Shown here in pieces: positions 33,510 through 44,932 of a stretch of DNA of 64,000 bases. Origin of the DNA: Pleurotus ostreatus/Saccharomyces cerevisiae fusant (lineage: Eukaryota; Opisthokonta); the NCBI GenBank assembly GCA_024196135.1, contig JAMQCK010000016.1:158305-222304 (forward strand). The letters run 5' to 3'. The notes beneath the pieces were generated by a model that saw only the letters and a program-made list of their open reading frames with translations, was not told where the DNA came from and searched no databases. Within the stretch, counting starts at the first letter, position 1, and every line of letters begins with the position of its first letter. The position numbers and the translations under genes are program-made.

Positions 33510-34183
33510 TGGTCACCCAGGCGATGGAAGCCACGATGAAGCTCCTTCTGGTGCGTCCCATTCCGGGACTGTTGCACGAGCCGACGCTGCGATGGACGCA
33601 CCTCAAGCCGCGGACGACATTGCGGATGTCGAAGACGACATCCTCGCCGCCATCAACTATCAGTCGGACCTGCGCGATACATCGCCGGTCATCATACCTC
33701 TCTCCTACGATCTCAGCTCTTTGGATGCACCACCCTCTCCAGCTGGATTCATAGAAGAGCTAAAAGCCATCCACAGGTAAGCGGAATACTTCCTTGAGTG
33801 ATGTATAGTTTATTGATTGTTCCTCAGGATTCGAACGGAATACGAGGAACGTGTCAGTCGGTTGAAAGACGAGATCAGACGCCGCGACGATGAATACATG
33901 GCCGGTATCAAGGCGCGTCGTATCGCTGAGGAGACCCAAGCTACCTCTCCAGCTCAGGCGCAGTCTAGCTGGCTGTCTGCCATAAATCTTTTGCCTTTCA
34001 CCAACAAGCTGAAGGCTCGCTTGGGTGCGTGCGGCGTGCTGACTTGCTTTTCGTCCACTGACGCGGACGACAGTGTCCTTGCGCCGTAGATCTGCGTCAC
34101 CAAGCAAGTCCACGTCGAATTCGAAGCCCAGACAGCCGAAGCTGCTGGTGCTCTCGTCCGCCTGGAAGCGCTGCTGGTCTTAA

Positions 34184-35396
34184 TCTGCTTACGACCCGGT
34201 TTTGCGGTTGTTCACGAAGGCAACGCTTCGCAGGCCGAAGCTGGGCGAACTACTTATCACACTCCTTATAATCTACTCCTAATGCGGGTAAAATTGTAAC
34301 GCTCGTACGTCGTCGACATATCGATTCATGTATGTTGTCTCGACTTAGGATCATTAGGTCGACCCGAGAAGTAAGCGCTAAAAAGCTGCCGGCCTGGGTT
34401 GGGTATGGCCGAGATTTGTGGATCCCCTTTTGTCCAATCCATTGTCTTCCTCCGCTCAATTGTTCTCCGGTCCGTCAATGATGTGGTCGCCAGTCTACAA
34501 AGTCACCGTTGCGACGGGTAACGACGACCTTACATCTGCACTCCCATCATCCGTCCTGAGGCCTGAGCTCTTGCTAGATGGCGTCGATTGCCCTCATGCA
34601 CGTGACCCCAAACGGAGTTAACTATCCAAGCGGCACGGTCAAACCCGAACTTCGCTGGTTTTTGGAAGGAAACCCCAGAAAACTGTTAGGAAATACCAAA
34701 GAACGCCACAAAAATGAACTTCGTCGTCTGCGTGCGGGGAAGCCAGCGAGAGCATCACCCGTGCCCCGCCCTCGCGTCAGTATCGGGATGGCCATTTTTT
34801 CACACTTGTAGTACGACTCGTATTGAGGGATAAAGCGATATTTTCATTCATTAAAGTAACTGTACGCGCTGTCTACGCTGTTCGAGATACACATGTACTT
34901 GTGAGGGTAGCAGGGACAGTGAGGGAGGATGGGACAGTATATAGGCGAGGTTCATGCCAGTAAAGCCCTATAGAAACATTAGCGTCGCAATGGGAGGCGG
35001 CAGAAGCTGCGGGACGTACTATCAGTGAGGGCGCACACGCGCGACACGGGGATGCGTCGTCGCGTCGCGTCGAACGAGAGGCAGGTACCAGATGTTCCCT
35101 ACGTCGAAGGTAGGCGGGGGCCCGCATGGTAGAGGGCGGAGTATGGCAGGAGAAGGGGAGATGACAGCGGCGACGACGACGCCGGGCGACGGGCGACGGG
35201 TGACGGTGGTAGTGGGTGGAGACAAGGGGCGTCGACGGAGCACGTCAACACAGTCACGAGGAAGGAATTCCCAGGGAAATGTTAAATCTCAGGTGTTTTT
35301 TGAGTAAAACTCGGAGGGACCGACACTTTCCCCTTTTGGACGCACGTGCATGAGGGCAATTGACAAAGACTGCTCTAGCTTCCGCCCTGTAATCAT
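34184..35396. other. Long intergenic region downstream of A4
   Basis: No gene supported. 34290-34330 resembles the 3' flank of A3. The rest holds only short unsupported frames. Confidence 0.4.
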
Positions 35397-35550
35397 GTCC
35401 TTCTCCGACAACGGCTCATATTGTCAGCATCGAAAGCTGTATGATCATGAGGCTTCACTTAGCAGACGAGAAGAGAAGATCATTGAGCGTATCTATTACG
35501 GAGCATGTACGTGCAGAAGGGGCTACAGAATTTACAGTATAAAGTAGATA
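35397..35550 (+). pseudogene. Relic of a family A first exon (A5)
   Basis: The frame starts MSFSDNGSY, as in A1-A4, then degenerates. EASL, a Glu-rich stretch, IIERIYYGACT and a GT-like donor region still sit at roughly the family spacing (compare VASL...EEVIESARQ...YVGCTLE). No exon 2 follows, because the DnaJ gene begins within 200 bp. It looks like a decayed 5' fragment of a further A copy and marks the right edge of the A/B island. Confidence 0.6.
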
Positions 35551-35739
35551 GTGTGGTGAACTTGCGGATTATGGACGATCTAATGCACAGCGTGGTCAAG
35601 AAGGGGAAGCATTCAGTCAAGAAACAGAGCGGTACAAACAACAGGTTAGGTAAAGCAAGAAAAGAGACAGTGAGCGGCGGCGGCACTAGAGGCAGAGCGG
35701 GATCGGAGGACGGATGGGAGAAGAGACACAGAGCTAGTC

Positions 35740-37826
35740 CTATACGTACGCATGGCCCCTGCCACCCCTGACGCCTCTGGACCCGCCCCGTCCGCGCCCA
35801 CGGCCGCGAGGCTTGCCATTGCCACGACCACGGTACGAGGACTGCTGCGACGAGGGACGCGAAGTGTCGTCATTTGCAGGCGAGCGCCACGACTGGCCGT
35901 TGGCAGAACCATTCGGCTGCCCGTGTGGTGTGCGCTTGTTGAAGTGACCGTTAGGTCGAGAGGAGTGGCCGTTTGACTGGGAGGCGTGTCCATTCGAGTG
36001 CGAGGCGTGGCCGTTCGGCTGCGAAGTGCGGCCGTTTGGCGGCGAGGGCCGTCCATTGGATTGCGAGGCGTTTACGCTTGGTGCCGAAATTGAGCTCGGT
36101 TCGCTCGTGGTCTCGCTGTCTTCGTCCATGTCCTTGTCCTCGTCGACTTCCTCAAAGTTAGGCGCCTTGGCCGCTCCGCCGTAGCGAACCAACAACTGCA
36201 GCATGTCACCGTACTTCTCTTGTTCTGCCGCGTTCGCTTGTCCTTTGCCCTTCGTCTTGCCCTTGCCACCTCCAGAAGGCAGTCCCAGAATAGCAGCCCG
36301 CCCCGCTTCAGACCGCGCGTACGCCAATGCTTCGCGTGCGTCGTCTGCGTTCGCCAGCTTCTTCTCCAAAAGCAGGTACGCCAGCTCGGGCTCGTTCGCG
36401 TCGATGGCGAGCAGCAGCGGGCGGCGCATGCCCTCAGGGACGGAGTACACGCCCTCATGGTCCTCCTCGGAGGGCGGATAGGTGTCAAGGAAGTAAGTGG
36501 CGACGGAGACGTGTCCATGCTGAAGTGCGATGTGGAATGCGGTGTGTCCAGAGGAGTTGGGTTCCTCCGCGTCGGCGCCTGCAAGCAAAGAGTTAGCACA
36601 AAAACTTGCGCTATTCAGACAGGAGAAACACTCACTATGCTCGTCCAACCACTTCACCAACTCAAGGTCGCCCCTCTTCACCGCAATATGCAGCAACGTT
36701 TCCTGCCTATCCGCCGGCAAGTTCTCCACGAACTCCTCGCATCCGAGCTTCACCTCCCCGCCCGTCGGGTCTACGCTGTCTTCCCAGACGGCCTTTTTCA
36801 CCGACTCTGCGTCACCTCTCCTTGCGGCAGCAAAAGCGGCGGAGCGCGCGGCCTGCACCTTCTGCTTCTGTGCGCGAGCGGCGTTTTCGCCCTTGGTGCG
36901 CTGCGCTTGGGCCTGCGCCTTCTTCGTTTGAACCTTGGCCTTCTGCCGCTGTTCAGCGGCGGCACGCTCTGTTGCAAGAATGATAAGTCTCAAATTGATA
37001 TGCAGAGGCATGGGGTGGCGGGTAAAGCATAAGTTGTGTGGCGTAAACATACCTGCTTCGCGTTCTTGTTCTGCGCGCGCCTTGCGGATAGCGGCCTCTT
37101 TCTGGCGCCGTTCTTCTGCAATGATTTGTTCCTCACGCTGCTTGCTGATGCGCGCTTGGAATTCCTGGGGTGTTTCGGCTGGTGGCTTGAACATGTTCGC
37201 ATGGTGGAAGTCTATACAGTGGCACGTTAATTAGACATACACATTGCGGGGAATGATCACGCACGCGCATGCGCAAAGCGGCTCGCGCGGTTCTGCATGA
37301 GCTCCTCAAAGAGATACCTGGGAGACGCGTCAGCATCGTCGGTGATGTGTGGCACGCAGTCAACGCACATGAAGAACTCCATCTCGTCGTCGTCCGAATA
37401 GTACTCATCATCGTAATCAGAGTAGTAGTCGTACTCGTCGTACTCTTCGCTATCGTATTCATCGTCGTCGTCCTCGTCATCATACCCGTAGGGGTGGTAG
37501 TGGCGGGATTGGGGAGCAGATGTGTCGAGGTGCTTGAGGAGGACGCTGTATGCTTCGCTGACCTCTTGAAAGAGCGCAGTCGCGTCTGGGTTGTCGGGGT
37601 TCTTGTCTGGATGCGTCCTGAGCGCAACCTACGCGTCGCTAGTGAGAGATACGCGTCTGATCGTAGAATGACACTGCGTACCTGCTTGTACTTGGTCTTC
37701 ACTGTCTCAAGAGAATCGCCCTATCGCCACCATTAGCGTGGCTCAACTACCAGCTTGTATGTCGCGCACCTCATTCAGCCCGAGCTTCTGGTATGCCTCC
37801 AGCACCGTCGAGTGTTTTACGCGCAT
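35740..37826 (-). CDS. DnaJ-domain protein with ankyrin repeats and RGG tail
   Basis: The start at 37826 (MRVKHSTVLEAYQKLGLNE) is the first helix of a J domain split over three exons. The HPD motif is in RTHPDKNPDNPD and the domain ends FQEVSEAYSVLLKHLD. An Asp/Tyr/Glu-rich stretch follows, then a long Lys/Arg/Glu/Ala helix (ISKQREEQIIAEERRQKEAA). Ankyrin-type repeats follow: ETLLHIAVKRGDLELVKWLD, SGHTAFHIALQHGHVSVATY and RPLLLAIDANEPELAYLLLE. The C-terminus has degenerate SNGHASQ-type repeats and ends in an RGRGRGRGGSRGVRGGRGH tail typical of RNA binders. J domains stimulate Hsp70. The combination suggests an Hsp70 cochaperone linked to protein or RNA complexes (inference). It shares a 156-bp divergent promoter with BCS1. 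Confidence 0.85.
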
Positions 37827-37982
37827 GTTGGAGTATGATGAGAGTCAAGAGACGCGAAGACCCGCGATCAAATTCGCGAAGGTCAATGAGCGCGTCGATC
37901 CGGCTCGCGGGCCGGCGTTCCGGTCATAAACGCGTCTTTTGCCGCGCTTGCCATTGTTCGTCCACTCCAACGCAGTTCTTGA

Positions 37983-39664
37983 ATGGACAAAGACGCGGTC
38001 GCGGCCGCGCTCACGAGTCAGGGTACCCAGAATGGGGGCGCTATGTCGGCAATTGGCAGCCTCGTAGGCGATAAGTGCGTGCGGTAGCTTGTACGAAAGA
38101 AGGAGCGCTCATTCATCCAAGCTCAGCCCCTACTTCCAGGCTGGCTTTGGGCTATTGGTGTGTAGAACTACTCTCCGTCTTCTGCGTAAACTCACATGGA
38201 TCACAGGGGATTGGCATGGGAGCCCAGCTCTTACGTCGAGGCGCCACCCTTGGACTGAACGCACTGCAGCGGCGGATGCTTGTCCAACTGGAACTGACGA
38301 ACCGGGACCACGCATACGACTGGTTCCTTGGATGGATGGCACGGAATACAGATGCAACCACGCGCCGCTTCCTCCCCAGCCACCAAATATCCGTCGAGAC
38401 AGTGATCGAGAAGCACAAGAATGGCTCCTCGAACGTCTTCTTCAACCTGATTGCTGGTCCGGGTACACATTACCTGAAGTACCAGGGTGCATGGATGCAG
38501 GTGTGTAGACCCCCCTAATTTCTCTGAACTCTCATTTATCAACCCTACCAGGTCCGCCGCGAGCGCGAGACTCGCGCCATGCAGCTCGTCGGTGCACAAT
38601 CCGGCGGTCCCTGGGAAACTATCGTCCTCACCACCCTCTCCCGCGACCGCTTCCTCTTCCCAAAGCTCCTTGCCGAGGCCCGCGACCTCGCCATCAAGAG
38701 CCAAGAGGGCAAACTCGTCATTCATACCGCCTGGTCAACGCAATGGCAACCGTTCGGGCAGCCGAGGGGGAAGAGACCCCTGCAGAGCGTCGTGCTCGCG
38801 CCGAACGTAGCACAGAAAATTGAGAATGATGTCCGGACCTTCTTGAAGCGGAGGCAGTGGTATGTGGACAGAGGTAAGGCCACTTTCTGACTCCGTATGC
38901 GCAGTATGCTAACATACCCAGGCATCCCCTACCGCCGCGGCTACCTCCTTCATGGCCCACCCGGCTCTGGCAAAAGTTCCTTCATCCAAGCCCTCGCCGG
39001 CGCCCTGGACTACGACATCTGCCTCCTCAACCTCGCCGAACGCGGCCTCACCGACGACCGCCTCATGCACCTCCTCACCAACGCGCCCGAGCGCTCCTTC
39101 ATCCTCATCGAGGACGTCGACGCCGCCTTCAACAAGCGCGTCCAGACCTCGGAGGACGGGTACCAGTCCGCGGTGACCTTCTCTGGGTTCTTGAATGCCC
39201 TTGATGGTGTGGCGTCGGGCGAGGAGAGGATTGTGTTCATGACGACGAATCATTTGGAGAGGTTGGATCCGGCGCTGATACGGCCGGGTCGCATTGATTT
39301 GATCGAGCTGATTGACGATGCGACGCCGGAGCAGGCGAGGACGCTGTTTACGAGATTCTATGAGGTGGATGCGAAGGCAGGGAGCCAGGAGAAGGCGAAG
39401 GAGGTTGCAGAGGGCACTGAGGCATCGAAGGAGTCAGAGCCAGGTCTACCGGCAGTGGGACCGCCACTATCTGAGGCCGAGCTCGAGGAGCTAGCAACGA
39501 AACTGGAAAAGATCGTCGCTGAGCAGCGAGAGAAGGGCCGGCGGGTGAGCATGGCGTCGTTGCAGGGCCTTTTCATCCAGTGCGACGCTCGATGGGCGGT
39601 GCAGTGTTGCGAGCAGTATAGTGATCAGCTGTTCGTGGACAGGAGTGAGGAGGAGGGGAAGTAG
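37983..39664 (+). CDS. BCS1: BCS1-type mitochondrial AAA ATPase
   Basis: Five exons (37983-38063, 38122-38157, 38207-38500, 38552-38873, 38922-39664) give 491 aa. An N-terminal segment NPYFQ-like ([20 protein letters not shown]) forms the single membrane span and targeting region of the BCS1 family. The BCS1-specific domain follows ([35 protein letters not shown]). The AAA domain has Walker [18 protein letters not shown], Walker [12 protein letters not shown], and the sensor and arginine-finger region [23 protein letters not shown]1 translocates the Rieske iron-sulfur protein across the inner membrane during complex III assembly. Length and order are normal, though a Glu/Lys/Ala-rich insertion lies after the AAA core. 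Confidence 0.92.
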
Positions 39665-39828
39665 TATACCATCGCCTACATCTAATGCCACGCATTTACC
39701 ACTCACTGGGCTGGAGTGCTCCACATCAACCACGTCTGTCTTCGATGAGTCTATTCAAGTATCTGAAAGTCCATCCTTCCGATAGCAACATGCTTTGTAT
39801 GCATTCAACACATGTTCACACCAAACAG

Positions 39829-40924
39829 TCAAGCGGTCACTGGCGCCAACAAAAGCGTCGGTAGAAGCGACCCAATACTGAAGCTCTGCGCCTCATCCAC
39901 CGAAACAGATAACGGCGTCGCCAGAGAGAGTACGTGCCGTGCGTGCGCGACGAGCGTCGGGTAGGAGTTATTCAGGAGGTCACGAAGGATGTTCTCGGGG
40001 AAGGGCGGGTCGACAAGTAGGAGGACATGAGCGGCGACGATGAAGTCCAGGGTAGTGAGGCTGAAGGATGAGTGTTCGATGAGAACAAGTGAGGTAGAGA
40101 GGGAAGGAGTGTAACTGACCTAGAGAAGAAGAGCTTGTGGTTCTCTAGTCGTCTCGCGTAGACATCGAGAGATGAGCGAGCTTTCTCGAGGGCCTGGCAA
40201 GTCGAGTTAGCACTGGTGTATAAAGTCAGCGAAGCGCAGCTGCTTACCTTCTCCCGCTCGAATGCACGAGCGTATGATGCGGACTGGGATGGTCGCGGCT
40301 TCACAACCTCCTTCAAGGGTTTCCTCTCCGAAGCATCCGCGCCAGGGTTCCAGAGACCAGTCGTAGTCAGCCGCGGTCGGTGCAGTTCACGTATGCGCCC
40401 AGGCATGTAGTAGCGCTGAGGTATGGGGAGGCGCTTGGCGAGGGCGGGATGGGTGAGCTTGTTCCAGTTCTGATTTACGGAGAAGAAGACATGGGACTGG
40501 GTGAATTCAGTATGAGACTAGAGGTGAAAAGGGGAAAGGTGCACGTACGACAAGGTCCCCTAGGTTCAGCTGCGCGTGGGCAGACCATGCGACAAGCTGT
40601 GCGCGTTCCGTCGGGCTCAGGCCCGTGAGCGCGTTCAGGTCGCGCTCAGTCGACACATAGTCAAGGATAGCGGGCAAGGTAGACACCTCCGTGGTCCCGT
40701 CACGTAGGAAAGGTAGTTGTCCTGTACGTATGCGGGTCAACTTCGCGATACCAGGTTCGTGAACACACGTACCTACCCGTCGGGGAGAGGTCCGGGTTCA
40801 TGCAATGGCTGACCGTGAACTTGCCTGGGAGGGCGAGCTGAAGGTATAGGATTGCCGCCAAACACGACGGGTCCATTGATGGGAGTCCCCATTCCCCTGG
40901 CCAGACGTACAGTGTGAGTGCCAT
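39829..40924 (-). CDS. SAM37/metaxin-like mitochondrial outer membrane protein
   Basis: The start at 40924 gives MALTLYVWPGEWGLPSMDPS, the metaxin/Tom37 N-terminal thioredoxin-like fold, continuing CLAAILYLQLALPGKFTVSH and NPDLSPTGQLPFLRDG after the first intron. A GST-C-like helical part follows (LDYVSTERDLNALTGLSPTE, QRYYMPGRIRELHRPRL). The C-terminal DFIVAAHVLLLVDPPFPENI and LPTLLLAPVTA end at 39829. In fungi SAM37 is part of the sorting and assembly complex that inserts beta-barrel proteins into the outer membrane. It has four or five exons, with splice sites in frame. It is divergent from TAF7 across 173 bp. Confidence 0.85.
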
Positions 40925-41097
40925 GGTGGTATGTGTCCGAAGGAAGGTCGGGGGCACGGCGCGATCGAGCTGAGGGAATCACGCGTAAACAGAGCGGCCA
41001 TTGTTCTTTCTGGGGGGTCATGCCCCTTCACACGCCTCTTGCTCTTGACCATCGCTGACATCACGACTCAGTACCTCCCACACGCATACTCACCACT

Positions 41098-42722
41098 ATG
41101 GACGACGATATTATCGTTGTCGACGACGTACCCGAGCAGCCCACGCCCGGCCCCTCCTACGCGTCCCCACAAATCAAGCAAGAAGCATCCTCAAGCGCCG
41201 AACACGGGCACACCACACGCAGCCGCACCGGGCACCTGGGCCCCTCCAAGCTCCGCCACTCCCTCAACGAGGATGACTACTCTGACCAGCCGCGGACGCG
41301 CTCCGGTCTGCGCAACAAGCAGCAGCCGACGAAGCTGAAGCTGAAGCTTGGCGACAAGACCGCGTTGCAGGCGCCGGGGACGTCGCCGTTTGGGTCGTAT
41401 GATCGGGAGCTGGATTCGGACGACGAGGAGCTGGCGTTTGAGGAACAGTTTATTCTGCGAATGCCGCCGGGGGAGGATCTGGAGCGGCTGAGGAAGATGG
41501 TGCAGGCGAGGGAAATCGGCAATGATGTGTGGTTCAAGTTCAAAGGTGCGTAATTATTGGCTGTTCCGGGAACACTGGTTGACGTTGTCGCTATAGACTC
41601 TAGACGAGGGCAGTTCCACATAGGGAACACCACATACTCAGCCAAACTCGTCGATCTGCCATGTATCATCGAATCCCAGAAGACGATCGACAACAAGCAG
41701 ATGTTCAAGGTCGCGGATATATGCCAGGTGCGTAGGCAAAAAGTATGCTCGTGGATGTGTCGTTGAAGCTAGTCTAGATGCTGCTAGTAGAAGCGCCACA
41801 ACCAGACGGCCAGGAGTCAAGCTCCCAGAAAGCTTTCAACATGGAGGAGTTCATCTACCCGCACGGAATCACTCCCCCACTGCATCACGTTCGCAAGCGT
41901 CGCTTCAGGCATCGCGTGAACAGACGGGTAAGTTCACTGCAATGGGAATGCTTGCCAGAATGCTGACCGAGCATAGACGATCGAAAGCGTAGAGCAGGAG
42001 GTAGAACGGCTCCTAGAAGAAGACGAGCTTGCCTCCGAGACCAAATACGGTAATCACAGTCCTTACAGACATGATGCGCATATCGCTGACAATACGCAGA
42101 GGTGCTCGAGAACGTCAACCCTGACCTATCCGACTCCGAGTTTATCGAGCAAGATGAACCGCTTGACGCGCCTACACCTGCCATCTCCGACTTCGACGCG
42201 CCTACGCCAGGCGGTGAGGCAATGGAGGACGTCGAAGAGCAACCCGAAGACGATGACGCCGAAGACACTGGCGAAGGCATCGACGAAGAACTCGCCGCCG
42301 AGCTCGACCTTGCCCTCGGCGACGAAGACCAGCCAGAGGCCGACGACGATGAAGACGACGAGGACGACGAATCCGAAGAGGAAGACGATGAAGACGAGGA
42401 CGAGGAAGACTCGCAGGCCAAGAAGCTCCTGAACGAGGAGATCCGCGATCTCGAGGCCGCGGTAGCGAAGAAGACGAGCGAGGTCGCGAGCTCGGTGAAC
42501 CCGCTGATCAGGCGCCGGTTCGAGGAGACGCTGAAGAAGCTGAGCTCGGATCTGGAGATGAAGATGGCGCAGAGGGCGGAGCTGGCGGAGAAGCAGCGGA
42601 TGAGGAAGGAGGGGATTAACCCGGATGAGCAGCAGCGGGGGCCTGGAGGGGGTGAGGAGGAGGAAGAGGAGGCGGACGATGGGGATTTGTTCGGGGACGA
42701 TATGGATATGCAGATGCCTTGA
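41098..42722 (+). CDS. TAF7: TFIID subunit TAF7
   Basis: Five exons (41098-41545, 41597-41727, 41778-41927, 41977-42049, 42100-42722) give 474 aa. The TAFII55 domain begins at EEQFILRMPPGEDLERLRKM and continues DVWFKFKDSRRGQFHIGNTT, YSAKLVDLPCIIESQKTIDN and MFKVADICQMLLVE. It ends EEFIYPHGITPPLHHVRKRR. The C-terminal half is very acidic (Asp/Glu runs at about 42230-42410), then a long charged helix. TAF7 is a component of the TFIID general transcription factor. The N-terminus is acidic and Ser-rich. Nothing is abnormal. Confidence 0.93.
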
Positions 42723-43531
42723 GAATGTAGTGCTCACCAATTGTACCTCTTGACATACGTTTATCATACGACGCGTCCGAACATGCTCAGACCAACCTCC
42801 AGCGTGAACCCAAAAGACAATTATGTGGCACGGCTTCCGGACTTGCCACTTACCAAACGGGTCTGAAGAAGCACCGCGCACAAAGCCTCCGCTGATCGTA
42901 ATATACGACCGTCATTGTTCTCCCAAACGGGATAGGGGCGCGATCTAGTCGAACCAAGGCGCGTCGAATGCATTTACTTCTTGACTCCCTCTTTCATCAC
43001 CGTCTTCCACGATACTTTGCTAGTCACTGGCTCACTCAAGGACCCTTGGACCCTCCGATCCTTCGTAGCGTGGCTATGCGTCCATTCCCTCCCTCCTTTG
43101 ACGACCTTGATGTCTCCTCAGGCAGGCGGTAGCAGTCAAAGGCATACGCGCATAACGTTCGAAGACAAACACATACGGTCGACATACGATTGGGAAGCAT
43201 AGACAGGATAACGCATAGACTGTGCGGGAAGGGTAGCGCAGAACAGAACAAAGGGTACGTCGTTGTTATATATCGAGGTTAGATAAATACGTGCGATGAC
43301 GAGAGCAATGCAGGTGGTGAGTACAGGTATCGCGAGAGCAGTGTACGACGGTTACGAGTTCAGCTGGAGGACGAGGAAAGATAAGGACGAGGTAAGGGAC
43401 ACGAGGAATAAAGAGGAAATGCGAGCATGGTCCATAGGAGAGCGATGGAGAGCGAGGATGGGATGAAAGGTGTGTGATGCTTGTGTTCGCTTGTTCGACG
43501 GGCTGAGCTGTCTTGCAGTGTCGCCCGTCTA
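42723..43531. other. Convergent intergenic region
   Basis: About 800 bp between the 3' ends of TAF7 and the DUF7918 gene. I see no gene or RNA in it. Confidence 0.4.
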
Positions 43532-44932
43532 TTACGGATTTGGCGTACCGGGATAGCTCCCCGGTGTCGGTGCGCCTGGATGACTCCCTGGCGTCGCCGC
43601 ACCCAGGTAACCCCCCGGCGCCGCCGCGCCCGCCGCATTGGAGGCCATCTCATGGTTCCAGGCGTAGAAGCCAGACGACGTCTGCAAGCGCACCCGGTCA
43701 GCACTACACGTTCCCTTCCCTCATCCTCACCACCCCCGACGCACCGTGCCCGCCGCTTCCGCCTGGGGACTCGGGGCTGCCACTGTTGTCGGGTAGAACT
43801 GCACTCGCGGATTCGACGGCACACGTGAACTCGACTGTACTTGCGGTTGCGGCTGCATCCGTGGATTTGGTTGCATCCCCGGATTCGACGGCGCTCGCGA
43901 ACTCGACTGCACCATCGGGATCGATTGCATCCTTGGATTCGATTGAACCCTCGGATCCGGCAGCGGCGGTGCGCGGTGCAGCTGGATGACCTGGACGTCG
44001 GCCGGCTTTATGCTTTGCGGCTCGAGGTCGTACTCGTCCTCGTCGTCAGAGCCGCCGGGAGCGACGGGTGCGCCGGGCATGGGGTGGATGACCGAGATCT
44101 TGACGATGCCGTGGTCGATGAGCCAGTCTGGGAGGTGAGTGGGGTTAGTGGGGCTGACAGTGGCACGACAGGAGGGAGCAGACGCACCCATGGGCCGGTA
44201 CTTGAAGGCGAAGGAGACGACGGTGGGTGCTTTCCTGGAGCCTCCTGGGCCGACGACTTTCCAGGTGTACTGAGCCTGCATGTAGTATGGCTTGGATTTT
44301 CCGAAGCTGCAAGACGCCGGGGTCAGCAGCAATTCAAGACGCCACCGAACACACCACGCACCCAATGCATGTCTCCCCCGCTCTCCTCTTCCCCACCAAC
44401 CGTTCAGGATACGGCCCGACGGAGTTCGCGGGACGCCCTGGGGTGTCGGACTCGCAGCGCTTGATCCTCAGTCTTATGGTTCCCACGTTCCGGAGATCGT
44501 CCTTCGTCTTCTGCTCCTCGTCTGGGGACGATGGGGGCTCAGTAACAGCCTCCCCTTATAACGACAGCACACGCACCATCCCTAGTGGTCATGCTGAAGA
44601 CGAAGGGGCGCTCGGACCCCTTGCCTGATCGGACGCCCGTGCGGTAGGTCTCGCCACGTCCGTCGAGGAAGCGGCCGGGGACGACCACACCATCGAGGTA
44701 TATGTACCCGGCGGTCTTGTGTCCTGTGCCCAGATCGCGCCAGACGACGGTGAATTTCTGCGAAGGGGGTCAGTGAGATGCTGGGGGAAGTAGTACGCGA
44801 ACGCACCTCTCCGGGCGTCGCGGGTATCCAGCAGGCGATCTCCAGCGTGTCGTTGCTGACAGGGGTGAAGCCATACTCGTTAACAACATGATTGTTGCAG
44901 ACGATGAACGCTTCGAATCCCCGGTGCTTCAT
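43532..44932 (-). CDS. DUF7918 family protein with Pro/Gly-rich repeat tail
   Basis: The start at 44932 is MKHRGFEAFIVCNNHVVNEY. The domain continues LEIACWIPATPGEKFTVVWR, GYIYLDGVVVPGRFLDGRGE, RTGVRSGKGSERPFVFSM, VGTIRLRIKRCESDTPGRPA and GKRRAGETCIGFGKSKPYY. It then reads YTWKVVGPGGSRKAPTVVSF and AFKYRPM, the layout of the basidiomycete DUF7918 domain as I know it. After DWLIDHGIVKISVIH comes a low-complexity tail with degenerate QSNPRMQSIP-type repeats. Splicing over GTGCGTCGG...TTGCAG near 43735-43680 gives a last exon with repeats (APGGYLGAATPGSHPGAPTP) ending at 43532. These proteins are expanded in mushrooms and their function is unknown. Confidence 0.8.

Larger units (their letters stand above)
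26113..34183 (+). pseudogene. Family A gene, copy A4, split by a DNA transposon
   Basis: Exon 1 is 26113-26250. Exon 2 is in two pieces, 26305-26857 and 33512-33776, exon 3 is 33828-34024 and exon 4 is 34074-34183. The left piece carries MSFPDTGSYYTFRLDP, RMCVPIRPNTQHPEGRR and HCCHPLPWDGCYH. The right piece carries DDIADVEDDILAAINYQSDL, the coiled-coil exon and the LSSAWKRCWS tail. Leaving out the element and one copy of its TG duplication, exon 2 would be 818 nt, exactly as in A3, and in frame. No other lesion is visible, so the insertion is probably recent. As it stands, the open frame runs from exon 2 into the transposon end and stops at 26908-26910, truncating the product. Confidence 0.85.

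Noticed and set aside
34866..35310. Small genes in the region after A4
   Set aside because: The short frames on both strands have biased composition, no start context or homology I can name, and overlap each other.
42230..42420. Acidic repeat as an expansion or insertion in TAF7
   Set aside because: Acidic low-complexity tails are common in TAF7 and the frame and splice sites are normal.
43360..43824. Separate Arg-rich minus-strand gene
   Set aside because: This frame is out of register. Splicing the DUF7918 gene over 43735-43680 gives a repeat-rich last exon in the correct frame instead.
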